Position numbers and translations under genes: made by a program. Below are positions 33,236 to 42,872 of a stretch of 64,000 nucleotides of DNA, piece by piece. Under the pieces are notes generated by a model. That model saw only the letters and a list, made by a program, of their open reading frames with translations. It made no database searches and was not told the DNA's origin. Position 1 is the stretch's first letter, and every line of letters starts with the position of its first letter. The DNA lies in the NCBI RefSeq assembly GCF_001956045.1, contig NZ_MRTH01000024.1, forward strand, positions 1-64,000, read 5' to 3'. The stretch is from Paenibacillus sp. FSL H7-0331. Its GTDB lineage: Bacteria > Bacillota > Bacilli > Paenibacillales > NBRC-103111.

Positions 33236-35419
33236 TTAATCCCCCGCCGATTGTTTTCCGTACTGTGAGGGGGAGATGCCTTCATATTTTTTAAACATGC
33301 GGGTAAACGTAATGGCATTGTTGCAGCCGACCATTTTGGCCAAGTCATCAATTTTAATATTTTTTTCGTCCAGCAGCTTTTTGGCAACCTGCACACGATA
33401 CATGTTCAGATAGCTCTTAAAATTCTCACCGGTACGGTCTTTGAACAATCTTCCTGTGTAGCCTTCCGATAATTTGAAATGGGTCGCAACATCGTTTAAG
33501 GACAGATCCTTATGATAATTTCCATGGATAAAAGCTAACATTTGATCTGCCAACACAGGCTCGTCCGGCTTCAAAAGCTCGCACTGATAATTGACGATGC
33601 GGCAAAATACACCCTCGATCTTCATTTCAAGCTCTTGATGAGATTCATAGGCGGAAAGCTCGGTATAAATATTATACCCTTTCACAAATACATCGTTCGG
33701 GTCCCGCTTCAGTTGCTGCAAAATCCGATTCGCCGTTGCCGCTAATGCGAATAATAATTCGGATATTCTGCTCTTTGTCAAATTTCGTTTAAACAGATTT
33801 TCCTGGGTCAACTGCTTCGTCAAGCTGATGACCTGGTCCTGCCTTCCACGAACCACACAGGAAATAAGCTCCCGCTCCATATCCAGGGGGTAATAATAGC
33901 TTGTATCCGCTATACTTCCGATACTTTCCACGGTCATAACCGGCTGATGGACGGTTGTCATATAACGCAATTCCAACAGCTCCAGAGCCGCTTGATACGA
34001 TTCCTGCACGCCCGATAAAGATTCGGCGGGCTTTCCGATCAGAGCCGTCAAATCAAGATGAACAAGCTGCTGGAAGGAAGAGACCATTTGTTTGATTACG
34101 GCTTCCAGTTCCTCCGTATGTAAGCCAAAGGTGATGATGGTAAAGCGTGATGAATCCATTTCCAGCAGCTCATGCTCCGCTCCGTTCAAGTTATCCTTGA
34201 TCATAATTTGCAGCTGCGCAATCATCTTGCGAATCCCTTCCCGCGAAAACTGCTCTGCCCAATCCTCATTTTGGGATACCTCCAGAATAACCACCGTAAC
34301 CGGAAGCTTGATTCTCTCCATACTGAATTCTTTGCTGCGCTGCTCAATTTGATCGCTCGATATGTATCCAAAGAGGAGATCTCTCAAATATTTTTCTTTT
34401 AAAGAAAGCTTGCTTTTCTCGGCGATTTCCAGCAGTTTTTCATTGGCCTGCACGATGGTCGAATAAGGGCGGTACGTGCTAATGGACACGATAGGCAGGA
34501 TCACCGCACCAAGTAAAAGCAGAATTAAAAAAATGAGCATGGAATCTCCCAGCAAAGCGGCAACCTGCTCCTGCAGGGAATGCATATCCGTCACGTACAC
34601 GTATTTCGTATCCGGCAGAACCAATGAACTGACGAAATGGATCACCTGCTGTCCCCGCTTGATGTTCCGGTATTCAAAGGAGGACTTCATTTCCATCAGC
34701 TTTTCCCCGAGAATGGCGTTTTCAACGGACAGGGGGTCGGGGGAAGACATCGTGACAATCCCATTGGCATCCAATACGGCGAAGCCTCTTTGTTCATTGG
34801 TGTCCAGCCTAGGAATCATCATGTTTTCATAAAATGAAATATAAAAAATGATTTCCCCACCTGTAGAGGTCACTTCTTTCTTCACTAAAGTGACGTATCT
34901 GCTGCTGGTATTTGTATCATTCTGATAGTGATGAACAAGTAAAATCGGATACTTGGTTTTGTTGCTCAAATAGGCTTCCCTTTCCAGATAGTTGGTTGGA
35001 CTCCACCCTAAGGTTTGGAAATAATGATCCTCCACATCCGTAAACTGGGAGGTAATAATGAAATTATCGGTTGCCTTTTGAACGCCCAGAATAAGTCCAT
35101 AGTTGGAAAATGAATTGACGGTCGTTGCCAGGTCCTCGCTTAGCTTCGTAATCTCATAAAAATTTTTTTCATTATCTTGTGAGTACTTCATAATTTTCGG
35201 ATTCCATTTCAATTGCTGTACGATATTCAGCGCAACGCTCATTTGCGTATCGCTCTTATCACGAACCTGCTGCAGAAATTCCTTATGGCTGTTTAACAAT
35301 TGATAATTCATGAATTGATTGGTTTTCTGAAAGAAAACACCTGTCGCCACAAACGTATACAACAGGACGATCGCCGTGTATGCGTAAAAAATTTTAAAGA
35401 GAAACTTTCTTCTTTTCAT
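33236..35419 (-). CDS. Membrane-bound AraC-family sensor-regulator
   Basis: The 727-residue single-chain receptor has a membrane helix at about 8-30, an extracellular Cache-like sensor (about 31-288) and a second helix (about 290-312). A cytoplasmic linker is followed by an AraC-type DNA-binding domain (about 622-722) with HTH units LSLNDVATHFKLSEGYTGRLF and KIDDLAKMVGCNNAITFTRMF. It joins sensing and DNA binding in one protein, unlike the two-component pairs of the other loci, and should control the divergent-free, same-strand importer operon 200 nt downstream. It carries no kinase domain. Confidence 0.9.
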   Translation of the reverse strand: MKRRKFLFKIFYAYTAIVLLYTFVATGVFFQKTNQFMNYQLLNSHKEFLQQVRDKSDTQMSVALNIVQQLKWNPKIMKYSQDNEKNFYEITKLSEDLATTVNSFSNYGLILGVQKATDNFIITSQFTDVEDHYFQTLGWSPTNYLEREAYLSNKTKYPILLVHHYQNDTNTSSRYVTLVKKEVTSTGGEIIFYISFYENMMIPRLDTNEQRGFAVLDANGIVTMSSPDPLSVENAILGEKLMEMKSSFEYRNIKRGQQVIHFVSSLVLPDTKYVYVTDMHSLQEQVAALLGDSMLIFLILLLLGAVILPIVSISTYRPYSTIVQANEKLLEIAEKSKLSLKEKYLRDLLFGYISSDQIEQRSKEFSMERIKLPVTVVILEVSQNEDWAEQFSREGIRKMIAQLQIMIKDNLNGAEHELLEMDSSRFTIITFGLHTEELEAVIKQMVSSFQQLVHLDLTALIGKPAESLSGVQESYQAALELLELRYMTTVHQPVMTVESIGSIADTSYYYPLDMERELISCVVRGRQDQVISLTKQLTQENLFKRNLTKSRISELLFALAATANRILQQLKRDPNDVFVKGYNIYTELSAYESHQELEMKIEGVFCRIVNYQCELLKPDEPVLADQMLAFIHGNYHKDLSLNDVATHFKLSEGYTGRLFKDRTGENFKSYLNMYRVQVAKKLLDEKNIKIDDLAKMVGCNNAITFTRMFKKYEGISPSQYGKQSAGD

Positions 35420-35689
35420 TTAACCACTCCCTGGTAACGCTTTCTAATTAGCTGATACCGCTTTTTTTCAATTGTACTTGTAACCCCCCCTCATGACAAT
35501 AATCAATACAAAAAATGGCTACTCCCGATTCAATGTCGGGATACAATCGTTCCGTAGTAATGATTTTTGCTCTGTTGCTTGCTAACTGCGTCCGTTTCAA
35601 AGCGGTTTTCGCTCCGTACGCTCAATCTGGATCTCAGATGACACGGATGGTCTTTTATAAAAGTAACTGAAAAAGACCACACTATAGTC
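35420..35689. other. Intergenic gap left of the orphan AT-rich gene
   Basis: No gene is visible. A terminator-like hairpin lies at 35523-35541 (see separate entry). The rest shows no repeat or RNA pattern I recognise. Confidence 0.4.
35510..35541 (-). terminator. Possible terminator after the orphan gene
   Basis: A 6-bp TCCCGA/TCGGGA stem (35536-35541 and 35523-35528) is followed after 7 nt by six T on the minus strand (35510-35515). The gap makes it a weak candidate. Confidence 0.35.
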
Positions 35690-36850
35690 TCATCCATTCC
35701 TTTTTGAAGAAAGCTCATTCAAAACGTGTATAAAATAGATATCACACATAATTTTCATCATTCCCACTTCAGACAAAGTAATTTTTAATTCATCAGAGCT
35801 ATGAACTTTAGACGACCATTCCCCTAAACTTACATAATGTTCATATTCATCAAAGCTAGGCACGTGTGGAGCGAGGATATTGGATAAATTATCAGCAATG
35901 TTTAATTGGTAATTATAATCACCATAGAACCGCATTCCTAATAGCAACGCATTATAAAAATTATAAAATATATTCTTATCAAATTGAAAGTGTACATCAT
36001 TTTTAGCAAGTAGTGCTAGCGCTGTAGCATAGTGATCAAAAGGCATATTAGAATCACTACCATTTGACACAGGCATCAAGAAAAAAATCATTGCAGTGTT
36101 ACCTAAGACGTTCTCATCCAATACTCTATTTTTACCCCAATCAATCCTTAACGCAGGAGAAAGCTCTATTTCTACTAAACAATTATTTTCAATATCTCGT
36201 ATTGACTCATGAAATTCGGAAATATCTTTAGGTAGTTGCCACCAAAAAAATCCTTTACTTGCAATGTTTAATGCTACAACAAATCTTTTGCTCCAATTCA
36301 ACGAAGCCCCCCAGAAGTGGCTTGGGGTAATTCTCTTAGGTAAGGATAGTTCTATACTCAACTCATTCTTTTTACTACCTGCTAAATTCATCTTCGTGAA
36401 GTGCGATAATTCGTTGAACCAGTTCAAGTGCTTCTGGCGGATACTATGAGAATTAGTAAAAATCCTAATTTTATATTTATACTTAATATCCTGTGATTCA
36501 GCCTCGGATAATGAACGAGTCAGTTCATTATGAAGTAACTCATTACTTTCTTTCTCCCAACTATTAAACTCATTCCGAAGCCATCCAATCCAGTCTCGAG
36601 AACTTCCTTGATTACTCCACACTGTTAAGGTTCTTTGAGACCAAATCCAATTTCTTTTATTTTCATTTTCTAATGCTTCAAATAACCAAATCAAATTATC
36701 TTTATCCCTCTCAGTTAATTCTGCAATATCACTAAATAACTCCATTTTTAGCATGAGTTGGACTAGTTCGATTACAGTTGTCACCTCATTTGCATCGATA
36801 TATAAGATAGGTTGTTCTGAAATTGAAGGCTTGAAATATAACGTCTCCAT
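35690..36850 (-). CDS. Hypothetical 386-residue protein, AT-rich orphan
   Basis: The product is soluble, acidic and mostly helical, with no signal peptide or membrane segment. A middle part has amphipathic aromatic-rich segments (HFWGASLNWSKRFVVALNIASKGFFWWQLP), followed by DENVLGNTAMIFFLMPVS and a helical C-terminus. I recognise no family. The coding region is much more AT-rich than the surrounding sugar loci, and the start has no good ribosome binding site and overlaps the end of a decayed Nudix gene. It looks horizontally acquired; a defence or regulatory role is conceivable, but nothing in the sequence shows it. Confidence 0.6.
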   Translation of the reverse strand: METLYFKPSISEQPILYIDANEVTTVIELVQLMLKMELFSDIAELTERDKDNLIWLFEALENENKRNWIWSQRTLTVWSNQGSSRDWIGWLRNEFNSWEKESNELLHNELTRSLSEAESQDIKYKYKIRIFTNSHSIRQKHLNWFNELSHFTKMNLAGSKKNELSIELSLPKRITPSHFWGASLNWSKRFVVALNIASKGFFWWQLPKDISEFHESIRDIENNCLVEIELSPALRIDWGKNRVLDENVLGNTAMIFFLMPVSNGSDSNMPFDHYATALALLAKNDVHFQFDKNIFYNFYNALLLGMRFYGDYNYQLNIADNLSNILAPHVPSFDEYEHYVSLGEWSSKVHSSDELKITLSEVGMMKIMCDIYFIHVLNELSSKRNG

Positions 36851-37242
36851 TCGTTTCTCATGTAGTTAATTAGCCTTTTTTGTTCATTTGGCATCCTCTC
36901 TGGCCAATCGTCAATATCACAATAAATCATTTCTGAAATCTCAGCACTCGGTGTAAATATTCCATTAACAATTCTACCTTTAAAAATTAGATCTATTCTT
37001 ACTGGGTTTTGTCCAAATATGGCTTTAGCTAGTCCAGTAATTTCTACTTTCAGTTTTGTTATTCAGATATTTCTCTTTCTAAAGCAACTTCAGGTTTCTC
37101 TAATTCCATCCAACCGCCTGGAACTCCCCACGGCTCTGTACGATATACATGTCTTAATAATAAAACTTGACCTGTTTCATTCGTAATAATTCCCAATACT
37201 GTTACAAGGAACTTATTTTGAGCTCTGTACACAACCCAGTCC
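36781..37242 (-). pseudogene. Frameshifted Nudix hydrolase
   Basis: One frame reads FLVTVLGIITNETGQVLLL, then EPWGVPGGWMELEKPEVALEREISE, which is the Nudix box G-x5-E-x7-R-E-x-x-E. It then hits a stop near 37055. The adjacent frame continues LKVEITGLAKAIFGQNPVRID to TAEIS-like and DDWPERMPNEQKRLI, the expected C-terminal half. A small insertion or deletion of one or two bases at about 37045-37060 accounts for the break. The 5' end also lacks a start. The ancestral enzyme would have cleaved a nucleoside-diphosphate-linked substrate. Confidence 0.8.
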
Positions 37243-37505
37243 TTAAATTACTTAAATGGCACATGTTTATACATGTAAACAAGCCAATCACGAGGTAGTA
37301 TGTTTATTAGCTTCGATAGCAAAACATCACCTTCTTCTAATTATTTATTTGCGCCAATTTCCTATAACGTTGTTGTATCTACGAACCCTCACTGTCTTAA
37401 ATGAACTTAGCGACTGGCCACGGCGAATTTTACGTATCATCCAAATCATGGAGCCAATTTCACAAGGATTGAGATTGGCCCAACATTTGTTTGCCATGCA
37501 TGCAA
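37243..37505. other. Gap between the Nudix relic and locus C
   Basis: A plus-strand frame ending ELSDWPRRILRIIQIMEP...LRLAQHLFAMHAIKRP is open, but it has no start signal and no family I recognise; it could be a transposase scrap. Otherwise nothing is visible. Confidence 0.3.
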
Positions 37506-37533
37506 TAAAAAGACCCGCCAACAGAGGCGAGTC
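37506..37533 (-). terminator. Terminator of the locus C operon
   Basis: The minus strand reads GACTCGCC, loop TCTGTT, GGCGGGTC, then TTTTTATT: an 8-bp stem with one G-T pair, 44 nt past the last GH51 stop codon. Confidence 0.9.
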
Positions 37534-37576
37534 GTCAAGTGTTTAAATTAAGGGAGTCTTCTGTCGAATAGCTGGC

Positions 37577-39118
37577 CTAACGTCGCCCCAATGCGTCTGA
37601 AACGTTCAGCCTTACCAAAACTACAGACGCTTTCGGAATTGTCACCGTAAGCTCCGAGCCTGCTGCCGATACGGGCTGTTCCATCGGCGTAACCTTGTAT
37701 GGCTCATCAAAGCTGTTGCCATCCTTGTGGCTGGATGAAGACAATACGACCATTGTCCCTGTACCTGCATACTCGCCACCGTGCAGATCAAGCTTAACCT
37801 CCTGATCCTCATCGACGGCTAAGTTAGCAACTGTAACCGCCAGTATGCCGTCTTTGACCGATGCCGAGCAGGAGATGCTTGGAACGTAATGCGTCTCGCC
37901 CTTTATGGTATAGGTGATGTCACTGCAATCGACTGCCGTTTTAAGGCTCATTCCATGCTGATGAATTTTATACATATCAAACACGTAGTAGCTTGTAGTG
38001 GCCACACAGTTATCACCCTTGGCAAGAAACAGAGAATGGATGCAGTTTACGAGCTGCGCCACGTTGGCCATGACAACCTTATCGCAGTGGTTGTTGAAAA
38101 TATTCAAGGAAAGCGCAGCCAGAACTGCTTCTCGCATCGTACTCGGCTGCTCGAACAAGTATTTGCCCGGTAGTGGATGCCTGCCGTTCTGCAAATGCCA
38201 TACACCCCACTCATCGACGATGAGTCCAATGGACGCTCCGGGCATTGCAGCTTGAATCATGTCATACTGGGATTGGATAAACGGCTCCATCTCCAGCCCG
38301 ACACGCATCATTTCATACCACTGCGCATCGGTATATTCCAACTCCGTGCCCATTTTACCCGTATTGATCACATAATAGTGGAGAGAGTATCCAAACATGG
38401 GAGAAACCCGCCCCACTGTATACATCTCCTTATACTTGTCAAAAAACTTTTCCGTCCACTCCGGAATATTTTCGTACGGCCCGCATGCTATGTACTGAAG
38501 CTCCGGTCCGACACTTTTGCTGATAATACCGTACTTTCGGTAAATATGGCAGTAATCCTCGGGTGTCATGCAGCCGCCGCCACCCCAATTTTCGTTGCCA
38601 AGTCCCCAGTATTTGATGTTGAACGGCTCCGGACTTCCGTTCTTCTCGCGTTCCATCGCAAGTGTGGTTGTTCCTCTCGGCATATTGCAGTATTCAATCC
38701 AGTTTCTGGCTTCCAATACAGTTGTTGTCGTAGCGTTTACAGCCAAATATGGCTCAGCATTCACAAGCCTGCAAAACTCGATAAACTCATGAGTGCCGAC
38801 CTGGTTGGATTCAAACTTTCCGTCGTTCATATACCACCAGTTCACGGTTGTCGGACGCTGCTCTTTCGGACCGATGCCGTCTCTCCAGTTGTAGGTCTCC
38901 GCAAAACAGCCGCCCGGCCAGCGAATAACAGACGGTTGTATAGCCTTCAATTTCTCAACAAGCTCTTGTCTAAAGCCTTGGATATGAGGGACCTCGGAGT
39001 TCTCGCCTACCCAGATTCCGTCGTATACGACTCCTCCCAAATGCTCTACGAAGTGTCCGTAAATGTCAGGATTAATGAGCCCTATCTGTTCTCCCAGTCT
39101 AATGTCAATTGTAGTCAT
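37577..39118 (-). CDS. GH51 alpha-L-arabinofuranosidase
   Basis: The product has the complete GH51 architecture: a (beta/alpha)8 barrel with acid/base Glu in GLGNENWG (about E178 of the longest frame) and nucleophile Glu in LIVDEWGVW (about E305). A C-terminal beta-sandwich follows. No signal peptide, so it removes terminal L-arabinofuranose from imported oligosaccharides in the cytoplasm. Residues 64-75 carry the family's [19 protein letters not shown]. The start is ATG at 39118, with AGGAG 7 nt upstream. It is the last gene of locus C and about 500 residues long, as usual for AbfA-type enzymes. The second GH51 two genes upstream is only moderately similar, so they may differ in linkage preference. 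Confidence 0.95.
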   Translation of the reverse strand: MTTIDIRLGEQIGLINPDIYGHFVEHLGGVVYDGIWVGENSEVPHIQGFRQELVEKLKAIQPSVIRWPGGCFAETYNWRDGIGPKEQRPTTVNWWYMNDGKFESNQVGTHEFIEFCRLVNAEPYLAVNATTTTVLEARNWIEYCNMPRGTTTLAMEREKNGSPEPFNIKYWGLGNENWGGGGCMTPEDYCHIYRKYGIISKSVGPELQYIACGPYENIPEWTEKFFDKYKEMYTVGRVSPMFGYSLHYYVINTGKMGTELEYTDAQWYEMMRVGLEMEPFIQSQYDMIQAAMPGASIGLIVDEWGVWHLQNGRHPLPGKYLFEQPSTMREAVLAALSLNIFNNHCDKVVMANVAQLVNCIHSLFLAKGDNCVATTSYYVFDMYKIHQHGMSLKTAVDCSDITYTIKGETHYVPSISCSASVKDGILAVTVANLAVDEDQEVKLDLHGGEYAGTGTMVVLSSSSHKDGNSFDEPYKVTPMEQPVSAAGSELTVTIPKASVVLVRLNVSDALGRR

Positions 39119-39134
39119 CCTCATTCTCCTGCCC

Positions 39135-39398
39135 TTACCATTTAGGAGTCGAAGGATAGGGGCATCCCCTATCCTTTATTTTAGTCCGAATTTGTACAAG
39201 ACAGCCGCAATATTTGCACGTCCCTCCGAGTGTATAACCGGTGCAACTGACACATTGAGCAAGCCGCCCTGCGCTTGTTACGTCGTCGGCAAGCTCTACA
39301 TGACGAGAATCAATCAGCATTTGCAGCATAGCCTTTATTTTCTCCGGTGTGACATGTATCGTTTCCGAACAGTCCTTGCATGGCCCCTGTCTGGTCAT
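39135..39398 (-). CDS. DUF6171-like small Cys-rich protein
   Basis: An 87-residue product with Cys pairs CKDC, CVSC and CKYCGC, a pattern suited to binding one or two zinc ions. The QLIDSRHVELADD-like helix between the first pairs is typical of DUF6171 proteins. A small metal-binding protein between two arabinofuranosidase genes has no obvious metabolic job. GGAGG precedes the start. The function is unknown. Confidence 0.7.
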   Translation of the reverse strand: MTRQGPCKDCSETIHVTPEKIKAMLQMLIDSRHVELADDVTSAGRLAQCVSCTGYTLGGTCKYCGCLVQIRTKIKDRGCPYPSTPKW

Positions 39399-39416
39399 CG
39401 GGGTACCTCCTCCCGA

Positions 39417-40949
39417 TTAAGAGATTGTCAGCACGACAACAGACATCGGCGGAATATCCGCATGGAATCCTTCTTCGTTCAACTGTACGCCCGTGAACAA
39501 CTCGGGCTTGACTTCATCTGGTTGTTCAAACGTATTATGGCTGTTCATCAAGGATGATACCAGTACTCTACCCGTAACTTGCTTGCCGACGAATCCTTCC
39601 GTATAGCCATCCAGCGGCGCGGCTTGTTTTGGGTCCGTATTACAAATGGTTATATTCAGCTTGCCTACCGCATCCATGGAAGCGGATACGCTTAGCTGCG
39701 GAACTTCTTCCCCATTGAACGTGTAGGTACCGCTCTGAATCTCGATCGGCTGCATAATGGCATCCATGTGTACCTTAAACATTTCAAACACATGATAGGT
39801 AGGGGTCAGGATCATTTTTTCCCCTTCTGTTAAAATAACGGCCTGCAGCACATTGATCGTCTGCGCAATATTCGCCATTCTTACGCGGTCACAGTGATTG
39901 TTGAAAATATTCAGGCTGATCGCCGCGGAAACTGCGTCTCTCATCGTATTTTGCTGGTACAGAAAGCCGGGATTGGTGCCGGGCTCAACGTCGAACCATG
40001 TACCCCATTCGTCGATGATCAGCGCCACCTTCTTCTCGGGATCATATTTATCCATAATTGCCGAGTGCTTCACCACAAGCTCCTCTGTGAAATAGGCCGC
40101 CTTCATAATGCCAAACCATTCGCTTTCGTCGAAGTCGACGGCTTGTCCTCTCACCGCATCCGGTTTTTTCAAATAAATTCGGTTGCCGTCGGGATTTTCG
40201 ATTACGATGCTGTGATCTCTTAATCTCGTGTAATAATGGAGCGCCAGTCCATCCATGAAATGTCCCGCTTCCCGCATGAGCACCTCCGTCCAGTGGTAAT
40301 TGTCCCCCCTTGGGCCTGCAGCGATTTTATAGATGGAATTGTCTCCATAATCCCTTACATACGTGCTGTATTGCCGGTAAAGATCCGCATAATATTCCGC
40401 TCTCATTCGGCCGCCGCAGCCCCAGTTTTCGTTGCCTATACCGAAATATGTCAACTTCCAGGGCTTTTCTCTTCCGTTTGCTTGCCGCAGGTTCGCCATC
40501 GGCGATTCACCGTCGAAGGTCATATATTCGACCCACTGCTGCATCTCATAGACCGTTCCGCTTCCGACATTCCCGCAAATATACGGCTCGGTCTCCAGCA
40601 GCTCGCACAAATCGAAAAATTCGTGGGTACCGAAATGGTTATTCTCAACGACGCCGCCCCAATGGTTGTTAATCATTCGGGCTCTCGATTCCTTAGGCCC
40701 AATTCCTTCCTTCCAATGATATTCATCGGCGAAACACCCACCCGGCCAACGCAGCATCGGAATGCTCAAATCCTTCAAAGCCTGAACAACATCATTTCGG
40801 ATTCCTCGCGTATGGGGAATGCCGGAATCCTCGCCGACCCAAATCCCCTCATATATACAACGTCCCAGATGCTCGGCAAAGTGTCCGTAAATGTTTCGAT
40901 CGATTTTGTGAACTGCCGCTTGCGTTTTGATTTTAATGCTGCTTTTCAT
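39417..40949 (-). CDS. GH51 alpha-L-arabinofuranosidase
   Basis: Acid/base Glu lies in GIGNENWG (E174) and nucleophile Glu in LIIDEWGTW (E314). [19 protein letters not shown] is near residue 67, and the C-terminal beta domain is intact. It is cytoplasmic, as no signal peptide is seen. It follows the AraQ-like permease and precedes the small Cys-rich gene. GGAGG lies upstream of the ATG at 40949. It should act with the second GH51 on arabinan, arabinoxylan or arabinogalactan oligosaccharides brought in by the adjacent transporter. Confidence 0.95.
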   Translation of the reverse strand: MKSSIKIKTQAAVHKIDRNIYGHFAEHLGRCIYEGIWVGEDSGIPHTRGIRNDVVQALKDLSIPMLRWPGGCFADEYHWKEGIGPKESRARMINNHWGGVVENNHFGTHEFFDLCELLETEPYICGNVGSGTVYEMQQWVEYMTFDGESPMANLRQANGREKPWKLTYFGIGNENWGCGGRMRAEYYADLYRQYSTYVRDYGDNSIYKIAAGPRGDNYHWTEVLMREAGHFMDGLALHYYTRLRDHSIVIENPDGNRIYLKKPDAVRGQAVDFDESEWFGIMKAAYFTEELVVKHSAIMDKYDPEKKVALIIDEWGTWFDVEPGTNPGFLYQQNTMRDAVSAAISLNIFNNHCDRVRMANIAQTINVLQAVILTEGEKMILTPTYHVFEMFKVHMDAIMQPIEIQSGTYTFNGEEVPQLSVSASMDAVGKLNITICNTDPKQAAPLDGYTEGFVGKQVTGRVLVSSLMNSHNTFEQPDEVKPELFTGVQLNEEGFHADIPPMSVVVLTIS

Positions 40950-40985
40950 ATTGTTAGCCTCCTGATTGAAATGATTTATGATGGT

Positions 40986-41831
40986 TTAGCCTTTAACGCC
41001 GCCAGTGGACAAGCCTGAAATAAAAGCCCTCTGATTTAACAGGAACAAAACAATAATAGGGATAATCGCGAGCACAGCTCCGGCAATCAGCATGTCATAA
41101 TTGTTGCCGTAAGGCGACATCAGCGAAGCAAGACCTATAGGAATTGTAAACATCGTATTGGTACGGAGCACGATCAAAGGCCATATAAAGCTGTTCCAGC
41201 TCTGCATCGCCAGCAATATCCCCATTGCGCCGAACGCCGGCTGCATTAAGGGTGCCATAATTCGGAAAAATATCCCGAACTCCGAGCATCCGTCGATCCT
41301 TCCCGCATCCATAAAGTCCTTGGAAATACCCGTTACGTACTGCCGGAAGAAAAAGATCGCCATAGGTGAAACGACAAACGGCAAGATAACTCCATAATAC
41401 GTATTGATTATGCCCATCTTCACCGTGAGCTTATAGAGAGGCAGCATCAAAATTTCAAGTGGTACCATCATAACAAACAGCACCAGCATAAAAATCAAGT
41501 TTTTCCCCTTGAAGTTATATGCCCCTAAGCCGTAGCCAACCAATGAAGAAAGCAACAGAGAGAATACGGTATGAAGCGCAGTTATGCCAAGACTATTTCT
41601 GTACCAGAATAAATAAACGCTGCCCTTGCCTGAGAATAAAAGCTTATAGTTGTCAAGACTCATCAGGCTCGGGATAATCCTGAAATCCATACCACTTCGG
41701 AATAGCTCCTTGGAGCTCTTAAAAGATGCCATAAACATGTAGTAGAGAGGAAATAAGACAATAAAGCATACGATGAGGAAGAAAGAAATCATTAATACCA
41801 TTAATAACTTTCTTCTAATATTAGTATTCAT
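40986..41831 (-). CDS. Arabino-oligosaccharide ABC permease, AraQ-like
   Basis: The 281-residue product has six membrane helices and the MDAGRIDGCSEFGIFFRIMAPLMQPA coupling loop. It belongs to the MalG/AraQ group rather than the YtcP group of loci A, B and D, as the shorter length and the FISGLSTGGVKG tail show. AAAAGGAGAG lies upstream of the ATG. It works with the AraP-like permease whose gene ends 2 nt upstream. Confidence 0.9.
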   Translation of the reverse strand: MNTNIRRKLLMVLMISFFLIVCFIVLFPLYYMFMASFKSSKELFRSGMDFRIIPSLMSLDNYKLLFSGKGSVYLFWYRNSLGITALHTVFSLLLSSLVGYGLGAYNFKGKNLIFMLVLFVMMVPLEILMLPLYKLTVKMGIINTYYGVILPFVVSPMAIFFFRQYVTGISKDFMDAGRIDGCSEFGIFFRIMAPLMQPAFGAMGILLAMQSWNSFIWPLIVLRTNTMFTIPIGLASLMSPYGNNYDMLIAGAVLAIIPIIVLFLLNQRAFISGLSTGGVKG

Positions 41832-41833
41832 TG

Positions 41834-42784
41834 TCAGTCACTCTCCTTTTTAAACAGTCCGAACATTTTCAACTGTATCAGATTAACCGTCAGCACGATC
41901 AGGAGCAGGGTAATGCCAATTGCTGATCCCATTCCCATATCATTTCGTTGAAATGCTTGCTGGTAAATAAACCTGACGATAGTAAGCCCGATATCTCCCG
42001 GCATGCCTTCGTTCCAGAAGACATAGCTTTCTCCGAACATTCTGTATCCTTCAAAAATGCCTATCGTCAAGGTGTAGATGATAATTGGCTTTAGGAGTGG
42101 CAGCGTTATCCAGTAAAACTTGGAAAACACACTGGCTCCGTCCATTTCAGCCGATTCGTATAATTCCTCGGGGATGCTTTGAAGACCGGCCAGGTAATAC
42201 ACCATATTAATACCAGCAGTTCTCCATGTATTGAGAATGACCATCAGCATCATTCCCGTACTATAGTTAAGTATCCAATTTTGGGGAGAAATACCGAACT
42301 TGGCGATAACGGAATTAATGAATGCCGTATCGGCTTCCCCAAACATAAGCCTGAAGGAAACACCGGCTACGATAACAGAGGTTAAGGCCGGGATGAAAAT
42401 GACCGACTTAAACAATGTTTTTCCTTTGATCAATTTGGAATTCAGAAAAACGGCGAACACAATCGGGATCGGAATCAATAACAGGAGCGATAAAATCGTG
42501 TAGATCGTATTCGTTTGCAGAGCATTGAAAAAATGCTCGTCAAACATTCTCCGGTAGTTATCGAGACCTATAAATTTGCTGCTGCTAAGCCCGTGCACCT
42601 CTTGAAAGCTCATGCTGATCGTGGATGCTGTCGGGTATAAAAAAAAGATGAGAAACGATAAAAGAAACGGCGCTACGAAGAGATAAGGAGCAAACTTTTC
42701 CGAAAAAAATATTCTTCTCAAGCTGAATGCTTTCTTCGCCTTGGGATTTTGGCCATATGCCTGCCGAACAGCTTCTTTATTCAA
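41834..42784 (-). CDS. Arabino-oligosaccharide ABC permease, AraP-like
   Basis: A long cytoplasmic N-terminus (about 1-30) is followed by six helices and the YESAEMDGASVFSKFYWITLPLLKP coupling loop, as in MalF/AraP-type subunits. The start is TTG at 42784, set by GGAGG 8 nt upstream. With the AraQ-like subunit and binding protein it makes up the importer of locus C. Confidence 0.9.
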   Translation of the reverse strand: MNKEAVRQAYGQNPKAKKAFSLRRIFFSEKFAPYLFVAPFLLSFLIFFLYPTASTISMSFQEVHGLSSSKFIGLDNYRRMFDEHFFNALQTNTIYTILSLLLLIPIPIVFAVFLNSKLIKGKTLFKSVIFIPALTSVIVAGVSFRLMFGEADTAFINSVIAKFGISPQNWILNYSTGMMLMVILNTWRTAGINMVYYLAGLQSIPEELYESAEMDGASVFSKFYWITLPLLKPIIIYTLTIGIFEGYRMFGESYVFWNEGMPGDIGLTIVRFIYQQAFQRNDMGMGSAIGITLLLIVLTVNLIQLKMFGLFKKESD

Positions 42785-42872
42785 CTATTTCACCTCCATA
42801 AGCATGACGGCTGCCGTAAGCAGTTGCACATCCCCGTTTGTGCAGCCGTCAGCATTACAATCTGCCGAATGG

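Noticed and set aside
38177..39145. 322-codon plus-strand frame opposite the GH51 gene
   Set aside because: Antisense of a clear GH51 enzyme; the translation shows no domain and many Cys/His/Arg residues typical of noise.
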